Positions 8,310 through 17,217 of a stretch of DNA of 64,000 bases are shown here, in pieces. The notes below the pieces were generated by a model that worked only from the letters and a program-made list of their open reading frames with translations, did not search any database and was not told the origin of the DNA. The translations under genes and the position numbers were made by a program. This DNA is from Nocardia mikamii NBRC 108933 (GTDB lineage: Bacteria > Actinomycetota > Actinomycetes > Mycobacteriales > Mycobacteriaceae). Positions within the stretch are counted from its first letter, which is position 1. Every line of letters begins with the position of its first letter. The stretch spans positions 372,001 to 436,000 of the forward strand of contig NZ_BDCM01000013.1 in NCBI RefSeq assembly GCF_001613505.1, written 5' to 3'.

Positions 8310-8930
8310 TCAGCGTGTCGCCCCGATCGAGAAGACGATGTCGATCAGGCGGGTGAAGCGGGCGGTCAGGTCGCCGGCCGATTCTTCGGGATGTGCACGC
8401 GCCCAAGCCATTACCGCGTCGACCGCGGCGGTCCAGATGCCGGCGAGCGCTTCGATATCGCGTTCGTCGGTGTCGCCCAGGGCGTCGAGGAACCGGCGCA
8501 CGCCCGAGTCGGCGTGCGCGGCGATCCGGTTGCGGTAGCCGTGCACCAGATCCGCCACCGCGCCGGACGCCGGAGCGGTCGGGTCGTGGATGATCCGCCA
8601 GGCGGTGCGGTCGGGGCCGAGGGTGTCGAAGAGGCCGCGCAGCGCGTTACCCGGCATCGCGAAAGGTGCTGTGGCGGGATTCATTTCGTCGTCGAGGCGC
8701 TCCAGGAGCGGGTCGGCCAGGACGGTCAGGCACTCCGCGTAGAGCTGTTCCTTCGAGGTGAAGTGCTGATAGACCAGGGCCTTGGAGATGCCCGCGCGAC
8801 CGGCGATCGACACCATCGATACGGCGGCGAACCCGCGTTCGGCGAACTCCCGCATGGCGGCGATCAGGATCTCCTCGCGGCGGTCCCGCGCGGGCATGCC
8901 CTTGGTTCCGAGTCCGGCGGCCGTTGACAT
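8310..8930 (-). CDS. TetR-family regulator
   Basis: 206 residues with a clear helix-turn-helix at about residues 36-56 (VSMVSIAGRAGISKALVYQHF) and a helical C-terminal ligand domain. ATG 8930 sits 14 bases from a near-perfect 34-base palindrome that also lies upstream of the divergent membrane hydroxylase gene. By the usual TetR layout it represses that gene and itself; the inducer is probably a lipid, given the target, but this is inference. Confidence 0.9.
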   Translation of the reverse strand: MSTAAGLGTKGMPARDRREEILIAAMREFAERGFAAVSMVSIAGRAGISKALVYQHFTSKEQLYAECLTVLADPLLERLDDEMNPATAPFAMPGNALRGLFDTLGPDRTAWRIIHDPTAPASGAVADLVHGYRNRIAAHADSGVRRFLDALGDTDERDIEALAGIWTAAVDAVMAWARAHPEESAGDLTARFTRLIDIVFSIGATR

Positions 8931-8943
8931 AGGCCCGAACTTA

Positions 8944-8977
8944 CCCTACGGTCACTTCCATTGAAGTGACCGTAGGG
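8944..8977. promoter_or_regulatory. long palindromic TetR operator
   Basis: CCCTACGGTCACTTC and GAAGTGACCGTAGGG form perfect 15-base arms around a 4-base spacer (CATT). The element sits between tetR (8930, minus) and the hydroxylase-like gene (9007, plus). A TATAGT string at about 8981 could be the -10 box of the plus-strand promoter, so binding would block it. Confidence 0.8.
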
Positions 8978-9006
8978 TCATATAGTCGTTCCGGAGAGTG
9001 CCTGCG

Positions 9007-9888
9007 ATGACCCTGTGGGAACAGATCAACCAGCCGGTGACCTACGCGGTGCCGTTCTTCGTGCTCGCGATGGTCCTGGAGATCGCCGCGCTGCGCGGTC
9101 ATGCCGACGATCGCGCCGGCTACGACGTGACCGATGCGCGAACCAGCCTGACCATGGGTTTCGTCTCACTCTTCGTCAGCGGTGCCGCGAAATTCGCCGC
9201 ACTCGTCGGCTACGCCGTGCTGTACGTGCACGCGCCGTGGCAGGTCGATCCGCGCAATCCGCTGTCGTGGCTGGGGGTCATGCTCGCGGTGGATCTGCTC
9301 TGGTACGCCTATCACCGCCTCGCGCATCGCGTCCGGGTGGTGTGGGCGGCGCATCAGGTGCACCACAACAGCCGATATTTCAACTACGCGACGGCGCTGC
9401 GCCAGAAGTGGAATCCGTGGTTCGAACTCCTGGCCTGGGTACCGCTGCCGCTCGTGGGCGTGCCACCGTGGATGATCTTCACGGCCTGGTCGTTCAACCT
9501 GATCTACCAGTTCTGGGTGCACACCGAGACCATCGGGAAACTGCCCCGCTGGTTCGAATTCGTCTTCAACACCCCGTCCCATCACCGCGTGCACCATGCC
9601 AGCGATCGGGAGTATCTGGACCGCAACTACGGCGGCATCCTGATCCTGTGGGACCGCGTGTTCGGCACCTTTCGCGCCGAAACCTTCCGCCCCACCTACG
9701 GGCTCACGAAGAATATCGAGAGCTCGAACGTCCTCACGCTCCAGTACTACGAATTCGGAGCGCTGTGGCGAGATCTACGCTCCACCGGACGAATTCGCGA
9801 ATGGGCTGGATATGTGTTCGGGCCACCGGGGTGGCGGCCCGGCGCCGCGGACCCGAGCGAGACCGGCGATCGGCTACCTCCTCGCTGA
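9007..9888 (+). CDS. fatty acid hydroxylase/sterol desaturase superfamily membrane enzyme
   Basis: 293 residues from ATG 9007, with GGAGAG nine bases upstream; a GTG at 8998 would overlap that site. Hydrophobic segments near residues 13-28, 52-75, 92-108 and 145-165 carry the diiron histidine motifs of the family: HRLAH, HQVHH and HHRVHH in order. Members are membrane diiron enzymes that hydroxylate or desaturate sterols, fatty acids or carotenoids using O2. The divergent TetR gene and the palindrome between them point to regulation by a lipid-like ligand. Substrate is not known. Confidence 0.88.
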   Translation: MTLWEQINQPVTYAVPFFVLAMVLEIAALRGHADDRAGYDVTDARTSLTMGFVSLFVSGAAKFAALVGYAVLYVHAPWQVDPRNPLSWLGVMLAVDLLWYAYHRLAHRVRVVWAAHQVHHNSRYFNYATALRQKWNPWFELLAWVPLPLVGVPPWMIFTAWSFNLIYQFWVHTETIGKLPRWFEFVFNTPSHHRVHHASDREYLDRNYGGILILWDRVFGTFRAETFRPTYGLTKNIESSNVLTLQYYEFGALWRDLRSTGRIREWAGYVFGPPGWRPGAADPSETGDRLPPR

Positions 9889-10031
9889 CCGCACCGGCAT
9901 CAGCTCCGGCCTCGCCCACCCCGCGAGGTCCGGGAGCCGACGCGCCCGGGCTGCTTGAGGATTCGGCGAATATCCGCCCACGATCGGCCGCGGTAACCGG
10001 ATCGGCTACCGTGCCAGAGGTGACCGACCGT

Positions 10032-10547
10032 ATGCGCCCGGCCTGCGTGGTGGTGATGGGGGTCTCCGGCACCGGGAAATCGACGGTCGGCCGTCTGCTC
10101 GCCGACCGGCTCGGTATTCCGTTCGCGGATGCGGACGACCTTCACTCCCCCGCCGATATCGCGAAGATGTCCGCGGGGATCGCGCTGACGGACGAGGATC
10201 GCGCGCCGTGGCTGGCGGCGGTGGGGCGCTGGTTGCACGATCGGATGGTCGAGACGACCGGCGGTGTGATCGCGTGCTCGGCGCTGAAGCGGAGTTATCG
10301 CGAGATCTTGCGGGCCGCCGCGCCCGAGGTGTGCTTCGTGCATTTGACCGCGGAACGCGAGGAACTGATCGAGCGCATGACCGGCCGCCGTGGCCACTAC
10401 ATGCCCGTCTCCCTGGTCGATTCGCAACTGCGGATCCTCGAGCCACTGGACGCCGCCGAGCGCGGGGTTGTTCTCCACACCGATCGACCACCGGAATTCC
10501 TCGCGGAGAAGGCCGCTGCGCTGCTGCACAGGCAGAACACCGGCTAG
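10032..10547 (+). CDS. gntK: gluconokinase
   Basis: 171 residues. The P-loop GVSGTGKST is near the N-terminus, followed by DADDLHSPADIAKMSAG and CSALKRSYRE, all hallmark segments of the GntK family of gluconate kinases; the C-terminal LTAERE and PVSLVDSQL strings also fit. It phosphorylates D-gluconate to 6-phosphogluconate using ATP in the cytosol. ATG 10032 is chosen; a GTG four codons upstream is an alternative, both following AGAGG. No gluconate permease is adjacent, so it appears to stand alone. Confidence 0.9.
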   Translation: MRPACVVVMGVSGTGKSTVGRLLADRLGIPFADADDLHSPADIAKMSAGIALTDEDRAPWLAAVGRWLHDRMVETTGGVIACSALKRSYREILRAAAPEVCFVHLTAEREELIERMTGRRGHYMPVSLVDSQLRILEPLDAAERGVVLHTDRPPEFLAEKAAALLHRQNTG

Positions 10548-10640
10548 TGCGTTTCCGGTCATCGTCGACGGCACCCGGTCGATGTCTCGGTGATCGGGAG
10601 GTTTGCCCTGAGCCGCAGCCGGGAGTTCTAGCGTCGACGC

Positions 10641-12755
10641 GTGCCGCGCAACCAGACCTTTCCGCACCTGCTCGCCCCCGGGACCATCGGGCCGATGACC
10701 GTCGCCAACCGCGTCGTTCTGCCCGCGATGGATATGAACCTCTGCGAGGACGGGGAGATCGAGCAGGGCGATATCGATCATTTCCTCGCCCGCGCGGCCG
10801 GCGGGACGGGGCTGATCATTACCGGATGCTGTGCCGTCGCCTATCCGGTGGGCTGTGCGAGCACCAAGGAACCCGGGCTGTCCGAGGATCGGTTCATTCC
10901 CGGTCTGCGCGCGCTCGCGGACGCGGTCCATGCCGCGGGCAGCAAGTTGTGTGTGCAGATGACGCACCACGGGAAGATCGCCCGGATCGATACCGTGCAC
11001 GGGCGGCGGCTGCTGGTTCCGTCGGCGCCGCGCGGATCGGCGGATATGTCGGCGCTGGCCGACAACACCCCGGAAGAATTGCGGAAGCTGGCGGCTGTCA
11101 CGGGCGGCAAGCAGGCCACCTACCGCGAAGCCACGCAGGACGATATCGATTGGGTGGTGCGGTGTTTCGCGGAGGCCGCGCGGCGGGTGAAGGCAGCCGG
11201 TGGCGACGCCGTCGAAATTCACTGCGCGCACGGATACATACTCGGCGGCTTTCTGAGCCGGGCGGACAACAAGCGGACCGACGACTACGGTGGCTCGCTG
11301 GAGAATCGGGCGCGGTTGGCGGTCGAGGTGATTCGCGCGGTGAAGGCGGAGGTCGGCGATGCGCTGGCGATTCTGGTGCGGATCGCGGGGCGCGAATTCG
11401 GTGCGGACGATGCGCTGACCACCGAGGAGGCGAAGCAGGCTTCGGCGCTGTTCGAGGCGGCCGGCGCGGACGCTGTTCATGTCACCGGCTGGGGACGCAA
11501 CCCGTTCTCCAACTTCACCGATGGGCCGCTCCCCGACCGCGTCGGCGCCTATACGGAATTGGCGGGCGAGGTGAAGAAGGCCGTCTCGATTCCCGTGATC
11601 ACTGTCGGCCGGGTACTGCCGGAGATCGGCGAGAAAATCATCGCCGAGGGAAAGGCGGATTTCGCGGCGATGGGACGGCAATTGCTCGCCGACCCGGAAT
11701 TGGTGAACAAACTCCGTGCCGGGACACCGCAGAACGTCCGGCCCTGCATCAATTGCTATGTGTGCGTGCAGGAGAACTTCTGGGACGACACCCCGCTGTG
11801 CGCGGTGAACCCCGCACTCGGCGACGAGAAAGTTCTTCCGTCGGCTCGCAGCACGACATCGAGACGTATCGTGGTGGTCGGTGCCGGTCCCGGCGGGCTC
11901 GAGGTCGCCCGTCTCGCGGCCGAGCGCGGACATCGAGTCACGGTGCTGGACAAGGCGGATCGCCTCGGAGGCACCCTCTGGTTCTCCAGTCTGACCACGC
12001 CCGACAACGAGCGCCTGCTGAACTGGCTGAAGAGCCGAGTGGAGCAACTCGACATCGACATCCGGTTGAAGACCGAGGCGACCGCGCCGCTGATCCAGGC
12101 GCTGAATCCCGACGTGGTCGTCGTGGCCACCGGCGCGGTGCGAGATCGCCCCGCGGTCCCCGGCGGCGATCTGCCGCACGTGCACACCGGTGATACCTTG
12201 CGCGCCGTGATGACCGGTGTCGGAGACGTCTCCCGGGTGCCACCGTTGCTGCGCGCCCTCGCGAAGCTGAGCAAGATTTCCGGTATCACGAACAGCCCCG
12301 CCGCGATCCGATCGGTGACGCGCAGATTCCTGCCGATGGGCAAGAACGTGGTCGTGATCGGCGGTTCGCTTGTCGGACTGGAACTTTCGGAGTTCCTGGC
12401 CGAACGCGGCCGCACCGTGACATTACTCGAGGAAGGTCAGCAGCTGGGTGTTCCGATGGCGATGCCCCGGCGCTGGACCGCCGTTCGGCACGCGGGCGAG
12501 GCGGGCGTCACCATCCACCGGCACGCGACCGTACAGCGAATCACCGAGCGGCACGTGGAGTTTCGCGTCGGTGACCGGACGTCGACGGCGGCGGCGGACA
12601 TGGTTGTGGTCGCCTCGGGTGTTTCCGCGCGAGCGCCCCTGGCCGATGCCCTGGCGGGGCTGGTTCCCGAGGTGCACGTCGTGGGTGACGCCGCATCGGT
12701 CGACTACATCGAAGGCGCGATCCACTCGGCATGGAAAGTCGCCGCGGCGCTGTAG
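10641..12755 (+). CDS. FMN/4Fe-4S/FAD oxidoreductase of the OYE-TMADH-dienoyl-CoA reductase family
   Basis: 704 residues in three parts. Residues 1 to about 360 are an Old Yellow Enzyme-type TIM barrel with the HCAHGY and DDYGGSLENR motifs. Cys369, Cys372, Cys375 and Cys387 form a C-x2-C-x2-C-x11-C 4Fe-4S site, close to the trimethylamine dehydrogenase spacing. The C-terminal half carries a GAGPGG dinucleotide motif (about residue 415) and a second GGSLVGLE motif (about 575). Family members reduce 2,4-dienoyl-CoA, enoates or demethylate amines; the substrate here is not evident. GTG 10641 has GGGAG upstream. Confidence 0.88.
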   Translation: MPRNQTFPHLLAPGTIGPMTVANRVVLPAMDMNLCEDGEIEQGDIDHFLARAAGGTGLIITGCCAVAYPVGCASTKEPGLSEDRFIPGLRALADAVHAAGSKLCVQMTHHGKIARIDTVHGRRLLVPSAPRGSADMSALADNTPEELRKLAAVTGGKQATYREATQDDIDWVVRCFAEAARRVKAAGGDAVEIHCAHGYILGGFLSRADNKRTDDYGGSLENRARLAVEVIRAVKAEVGDALAILVRIAGREFGADDALTTEEAKQASALFEAAGADAVHVTGWGRNPFSNFTDGPLPDRVGAYTELAGEVKKAVSIPVITVGRVLPEIGEKIIAEGKADFAAMGRQLLADPELVNKLRAGTPQNVRPCINCYVCVQENFWDDTPLCAVNPALGDEKVLPSARSTTSRRIVVVGAGPGGLEVARLAAERGHRVTVLDKADRLGGTLWFSSLTTPDNERLLNWLKSRVEQLDIDIRLKTEATAPLIQALNPDVVVVATGAVRDRPAVPGGDLPHVHTGDTLRAVMTGVGDVSRVPPLLRALAKLSKISGITNSPAAIRSVTRRFLPMGKNVVVIGGSLVGLELSEFLAERGRTVTLLEEGQQLGVPMAMPRRWTAVRHAGEAGVTIHRHATVQRITERHVEFRVGDRTSTAAADMVVVASGVSARAPLADALAGLVPEVHVVGDAASVDYIEGAIHSAWKVAAAL

Positions 12756-12829
12756 ATCAGTGCGGCGCCGTGAATCGGTGCGGACCGCCCGGCGGAAGCC
12801 CCGATGATCGGATCGCTCTCCCCCGGAGC

Positions 12830-13315
12830 TCAGAGTCGCAGGAGTTTCCTTATTCCCCAACGCATTCCACGCCCGATGCCGACCAGGAACACTACGATCG
12901 CCGCCGCTCCCAGTGCGCAGCGCAGCCAGTACGCCGCGCCGACCGGAGCCTCACCCATGGCCGCGTGCAGGCCGTTCTGCCACGCCGCGGCGCGCACGAC
13001 GACCGCCGTCACCACGAATCCGCAGAGCAGCAGGATCGGGACGCGGTGGCGGCCGAAGCGTTCATCGATATCGATCCGCCAGTGGCCCAGTGTCGTGCGC
13101 ACCACCCCGGCTACTCCGATGGCGAGTGCCACCGGCACACCGGTGAGGATGGCCTGGGATACGGAGGTGCGCGGCAGGACGGCCGGAAGCAGTGACATCA
13201 CGACGGCGAGGGTGACGGCGACAACGGTATCGATGCGGGGGCGCACGTGGAGGGACCGATGCCGGCGCGGCTTCGTCGTCGCGTCGGACCGTGGGGTTGT
13301 GCTCTGCACTGTCAT
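12830..13315 (-). CDS. four-helix membrane protein behind the phospholipase gene
   Basis: 161 residues from ATG 13315; an alternative GTG at 13324 would overlap the upstream stop as GTGA. Four hydrophobic segments are visible (about 30-47, 55-73, 95-115 and 130-150), with an SLLPAVLPR string and a Q after the first helix. That pattern resembles the membrane N-terminal domain found on some alpha/beta hydrolases of mycobacteria (Abhydrolase_9_N), here without the hydrolase part. It begins six bases after the phospholipase A2 stop, so the two are one transcript. It may anchor or transport with that enzyme; this is inference. Confidence 0.7.
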   Translation of the reverse strand: MTVQSTTPRSDATTKPRRHRSLHVRPRIDTVVAVTLAVVMSLLPAVLPRTSVSQAILTGVPVALAIGVAGVVRTTLGHWRIDIDERFGRHRVPILLLCGFVVTAVVVRAAAWQNGLHAAMGEAPVGAAYWLRCALGAAAIVVFLVGIGRGMRWGIRKLLRL

Positions 13316-13320
13316 AGCTG

Positions 13321-14127
13321 TCACCCGGCGGCACCGGCTTCCGCGATGACGTTCGGGACCGCGAGCCGGGCCGGCCGCAGCCGCCGCCACGCCACGATCC
13401 CGACGATCCCCGCCGAGACCACTCCCGCCGCGGCCGGACCGCCGACATGGAGGAGCTGGTCGCTGAGCCGTTCGCCCGACAGTGGCGTGCCGAACAGGAA
13501 CTCCGGGTCCGGGGTGGCGTAGTTCTGCCTCCGGGAATTCAGATCGACGCCTGTGGTGGCGACCGTCGCCAGAACATCGCAGCGGGCGCGGGCGGCGGTG
13601 TCGGTGCGCGTATCGCAGGCGGCGTGCATACGGCGCTGCAGGGTGGCGTCGATGGCTTGGCGTGCCCACGGCTGCAGCGGTTGCTGCCGCTGTTCGGCGT
13701 AACGCAGCATGTCGTAGCCCAGGTCGTGTGCCTTGCAGGCCTCGGTGAACTCGGCGGGAAGCTGAATCGGCGACGAGCAGTCCCCGTCGGGATCGACCAG
13801 AATCCCGTTCTCGACCACCGGACGATAGCCCGCCTCGGCGGCGAAATCAGTGGGTACGGCCACCGACCACGGGTGGTCGCCGACCAGATCGGTGACCGCC
13901 GCGCGGGCCGGCGCGTTCTCCACACCCGGCTTCGCCACCGCCGCCGAGGCGGGCATGGCGGGCGCGAAGGCCAGCGGGACCATGGCGGTCATCACCGCCA
14001 GCATCACCGAGACGACCACCTGGCGGACCTTGCCCAGGCGTCGTGGCCGGCGATCTCGGGCGGGTGCGGTGGGCGTCGATTCCGGCAGGGCGGGCGGCCC
14101 GGCCGAACCCGGTGATGCGACGGTCAT
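13321..14127 (-). CDS. exported prokaryotic phospholipase A2
   Basis: 268 residues. A hydrophobic N-terminal segment (about 38-60, ending ASA) is a signal peptide or anchor. The catalytic region has the prokaryotic PLA2 pattern: DGCSS-like acid/cysteine stretch (GDCSSPI), then CKAHDLGYD, with the His-Asp pair, and further paired cysteines (HAACDTR, ARCDVL). A second hydrophobic stretch near residue 235 (AGVVSAGIVGIVAW) suggests a C-terminal membrane anchor. Family members hydrolyse the sn-2 ester of phospholipids outside the cytoplasm with Ca2+. The following membrane protein gene is six bases away. A phospholipase with both ends membrane-associated is unusual. Confidence 0.85.
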   Translation of the reverse strand: MTVASPGSAGPPALPESTPTAPARDRRPRRLGKVRQVVVSVMLAVMTAMVPLAFAPAMPASAAVAKPGVENAPARAAVTDLVGDHPWSVAVPTDFAAEAGYRPVVENGILVDPDGDCSSPIQLPAEFTEACKAHDLGYDMLRYAEQRQQPLQPWARQAIDATLQRRMHAACDTRTDTAARARCDVLATVATTGVDLNSRRQNYATPDPEFLFGTPLSGERLSDQLLHVGGPAAAGVVSAGIVGIVAWRRLRPARLAVPNVIAEAGAAG

Positions 14128-14175
14128 GGATGCCGAAGGTAACCGATTCGGCTGAGAAAGACCGACTCGTGGCCC

Positions 14176-16110
14176 TCAATCCTTCATCAGCCCGATCCAG
14201 ATGTGGTCGCGGGCGCGGGTCAGCGCCACGATGGTCTGGCGTGCCGCCAGCTCCGCCCGGTCGCGCTCGCTGCCGCGCAACCGGTCGACGGGTGCGGTCG
14301 GCGCGTCGGTGAGGTGGAACACCGCGGCGAAGTCCATTCCCTTGGCGCGATGCACGGTTCCCACCTTCACCACATCGTGCTGGGTGCCGTCGTAGTGTTC
14401 GAGCGAGACCGCGGGAATCCGCTGGCGTCGCAATGCTGCCCGGATCCTTTCCGCCTGGCGGTTGGTGTCGGTGATCACGGCGACGTCGGAGTGCAGATAT
14501 CCGGAGTCGGTCAGGGCCGCGATCACCTTCTCCTCGGCCCGCGACCGGGAGAAGGTTTCCGAGCGGGCGGTGCCGCCCGGCAATACGACCTCGCTGTCGC
14601 GCAGGACGAATCCCGGGGCGCCGTCGAGGTCGTCGACCGTATTCGTGGCGTCGACCCGCTTGGCGCAGTCGTGCACGGCCGCGCGATTGCGGTAGTTGGT
14701 GCGCAGCACCGCGCCGCGGCCGACGATCGGGATGCCGGCATCGGACAGGCGCCAGCCGCCGGGATAGACCTGTTGCTGGCCGTCGCCGACCAGCAGCAGC
14801 GGCGAGGTGGAGGTGCCACCGGCGATCTGATGGACGAGTTTGAGTTCCATCAGCGTGAAGTCCTGGACCTCGTCGACCACCACCAGGTCGTAGGGTGCGT
14901 CCAGCGGCGCCGCGCGCAGTTCGTCGATCGCCAGATCGATCACGTCGTTGAAGTCGACCGTCGCGAGGTCCTGCAGCGCGGCCTGATACGGCAGGTACAG
15001 GTGGGCCCAGACCAGCTCGCGGTGAGTTTTGTCCAGCCGCAGGCCGTTGCGTCCTACGCGGTCGATCTTCAGATAGAGGTCGCGATCGATACCTTGACCC
15101 TTGATGACCCGATGCAGTTCGTCCTTCCAGTAGCTCGGGTTCGGTTCGAGGGGTTCGAGGTGGCGGCGGGCGTTGCGCCAGGCGTGGTAGAAGGCGTTGT
15201 CGCCGCTGCCCAGGCGGCAGCCGATATCGCGGCTGCGCAGAAATTGGGTGGTCCAGGCGTGAAGTCCGGTGAATTCCACCCGCTCACCCGCATGCGGTGC
15301 GAGGCGCCGGAATCCCGATTCGTGATAGGTCGGCAGTGTCCGCACGAAACTGGTGAACAGCTGCCGCCCGGCGCCTTCTTTGGATAGCCGTGCCATGCGA
15401 TGCAGGGCGACGACGGTCTTCCCGGTGCCCGCCGGACCGCTGAATCGCGCGGGGCCGTTGTAGTTTCGGTAGACGAGGTCGAGTTGGGCCGGGTCGAGGA
15501 ACGTCATCCATTCGCTGAAAGGTCGCTTCAACGCCCGCGCTCGTTCGTCCGCACGCAGCGTCGTCGTCTCGAAAAGCCCTTCGGCGGGCAGGGTTTCGGG
15601 CACCGCACCGCTGTCGGCGGACAGCAGTGCGAACCAGGTGTTGCGTTCGGCCACCGTCATCGCGATCTGCCGGGCGCTCCGGCTGGACAGGCTCGCTTCG
15701 GCGAACAACCGCGCGGCGAAGGTGGTCGGGTCGACCGCGACGTAGCGGGCCTCGACCGGCGTGTCGGCCGCCTCGTCCATCAGCAGCAGCACCTCGATCA
15801 TATGCGGCACATACCGGGCGCGGCCCGCGGTGAGATTCGCGAACGTCTCCTCGGCACGCCAGCGGATCCGGCGTAGTTCCGCGGCGGGCGGCACCACATC
15901 GGTGAGGACCAGGGCGAAGACGCCGCCCGGGCCGACGGCGTAAGCGTCGAAGCGATCCGAACGACTGTTCTCGCGTTCCACGAGCACATGCCAGCCGTTG
16001 CGCATCAGCGGCACCGACAGGAACCGGCGCCAGGCCGGCGTGAGCACGGTCAGTTCGCCGAGCTGTTGCGCCACTCTTCGACGACGCCGCTCGAAGTTGA
16101 TATCGGCCAT
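14176..16110 (-). CDS. UvrD/Rep-like superfamily 1 helicase with N-terminal nuclease-like domain
   Basis: 644 residues from ATG 16110 (AAGGGGG upstream). Residues 20-90 look like a NERD-type nuclease-related domain (WHVLVERENSRSDRFDAYAVG). Walker A is GPAGTGKT at about 225-232, Walker B DEVQDF at about 413-418, and later motifs include GDGQQQVYPGG, TNYRN and VGTVHRAKGMDF and ALTRARD, which are SF1A helicase motifs IV-VI. It should unwind DNA (or RNA) in repair. No AddB/RecB partner is adjacent; the gene stands alone and divergent from an SGNH hydrolase. Confidence 0.85.
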   Translation of the reverse strand: MADINFERRRRRVAQQLGELTVLTPAWRRFLSVPLMRNGWHVLVERENSRSDRFDAYAVGPGGVFALVLTDVVPPAAELRRIRWRAEETFANLTAGRARYVPHMIEVLLLMDEAADTPVEARYVAVDPTTFAARLFAEASLSSRSARQIAMTVAERNTWFALLSADSGAVPETLPAEGLFETTTLRADERARALKRPFSEWMTFLDPAQLDLVYRNYNGPARFSGPAGTGKTVVALHRMARLSKEGAGRQLFTSFVRTLPTYHESGFRRLAPHAGERVEFTGLHAWTTQFLRSRDIGCRLGSGDNAFYHAWRNARRHLEPLEPNPSYWKDELHRVIKGQGIDRDLYLKIDRVGRNGLRLDKTHRELVWAHLYLPYQAALQDLATVDFNDVIDLAIDELRAAPLDAPYDLVVVDEVQDFTLMELKLVHQIAGGTSTSPLLLVGDGQQQVYPGGWRLSDAGIPIVGRGAVLRTNYRNRAAVHDCAKRVDATNTVDDLDGAPGFVLRDSEVVLPGGTARSETFSRSRAEEKVIAALTDSGYLHSDVAVITDTNRQAERIRAALRRQRIPAVSLEHYDGTQHDVVKVGTVHRAKGMDFAAVFHLTDAPTAPVDRLRGSERDRAELAARQTIVALTRARDHIWIGLMKD

Positions 16111-16283
16111 CACGGGCCCCCTTACCGGCGTAGCCGGGCGGGTCCGTGGTGGAGCCGCCACACCCCTGGCTACCAAAACCTGTGTCTATCAAGGTATTAC
16201 ATTGCGCGAGGGAGTGCAGATGATACGGTCGGGAATGCCGGTGTGAGCGGTCTACATCGGCCGATCCCGTCCGGAGGTCTGCC

Positions 16284-17111
16284 ATGACGACGTTGTCCTC
16301 GCCGCGTTCGGACGGTCCGGCGGCGTCGCCGAACCGCTACGAACGCTTCGTCGCGATGGGCGACAGCCAGACCGAGGGGCTGTGGGACGGCGACGACAGC
16401 ACCGGCCTGCGCGGGTGGGCCGATCGGCTGGCCGAGCGCCTGGTTCAGGACAATCCGGAGATCCGGTACGCCAATCTGGCGGTGCGTGGCCGCCGCCTCG
16501 CGCAGGTCCGCGACGAACAACTCGACGCCGCTCTGGCGATGGACCCGGATCTGGTCGGCATCTGCGCGGGCATGAACGATGTCACGGCGCCCGGCACCGA
16601 TTTCGCCGCGGCACTCGACCTCATGGAGGAGCTGTACGCGAAGCTGACCGCCGGCGGCGCAACGGTAGTGACAACGACATTCCCCGATGTGCGCCGCATC
16701 GTGCCGCTGGCCGCCCGCTACATCGGACCGCGCGTCGACCTGATCAACGATCGAATTCGCTTGTGCGCGAGCCGGTACGACCTGCGACTGGTCGATCTGT
16801 TCGGCGCCGCCTCGATGGTCGATCTGCGCATGTGGAGCGCGGACCGGCTGCACGGCTCCGAACTGGGCCACGAACGATTCGCGCTGGCCGCAGCGGAGGC
16901 CCTGGGTCTCGACGGCGCCGATCACAACTGGGCCCTGCCGCCGGACGGCTCCGAACGTTTCCGCGCGGCCGGCGCGGTCGGCGAACTCGCCTGGGTGGCA
17001 GCGACATTGCGCCCGTGGGTGTGGCGGCGACTACGCGGCGTGTCGACCGGTGAAGGCCGGTCGGCGAAACGCCCTGACCTGCTACCGGTCCTGCCGGGCG
17101 GAATGCCCTGA
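16284..17111 (+). CDS. cytosolic SGNH/GDSL-family hydrolase
   Basis: 275 residues without a signal peptide. The nucleophile motif is MGDSQTEG with Ser28, followed by the NLAVRG and GMND oxyanion blocks and the catalytic Asp187-x-x-His190 in SADRLHGSE. GDSL enzymes hydrolyse esters or remove acyl groups. The last 60 residues are basic and tryptophan-rich and may contact lipid or nucleic acid. ATG 16284 has GGAGG at good spacing. Divergent from the helicase gene by 173 bases; substrate unknown. Confidence 0.85.
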   Translation: MTTLSSPRSDGPAASPNRYERFVAMGDSQTEGLWDGDDSTGLRGWADRLAERLVQDNPEIRYANLAVRGRRLAQVRDEQLDAALAMDPDLVGICAGMNDVTAPGTDFAAALDLMEELYAKLTAGGATVVTTTFPDVRRIVPLAARYIGPRVDLINDRIRLCASRYDLRLVDLFGAASMVDLRMWSADRLHGSELGHERFALAAAEALGLDGADHNWALPPDGSERFRAAGAVGELAWVAATLRPWVWRRLRGVSTGEGRSAKRPDLLPVLPGGMP

Positions 17112-17217
17112 ATGACCGAAGGATTCGCCGCGCAGCAGTTTGTCCGCTTCGCCGGAAAACGAATTTTTTCTCGGGTCGGATCACCCGCGGCGGCCCGTGA
17201 TGCGGTAAACAATTCGG

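Noticed and set aside
9900-12185. 761-codon minus-strand ORF
   Set aside because: It is the antisense shadow of the OYE-type oxidoreductase; the plus-strand protein has complete family motifs.
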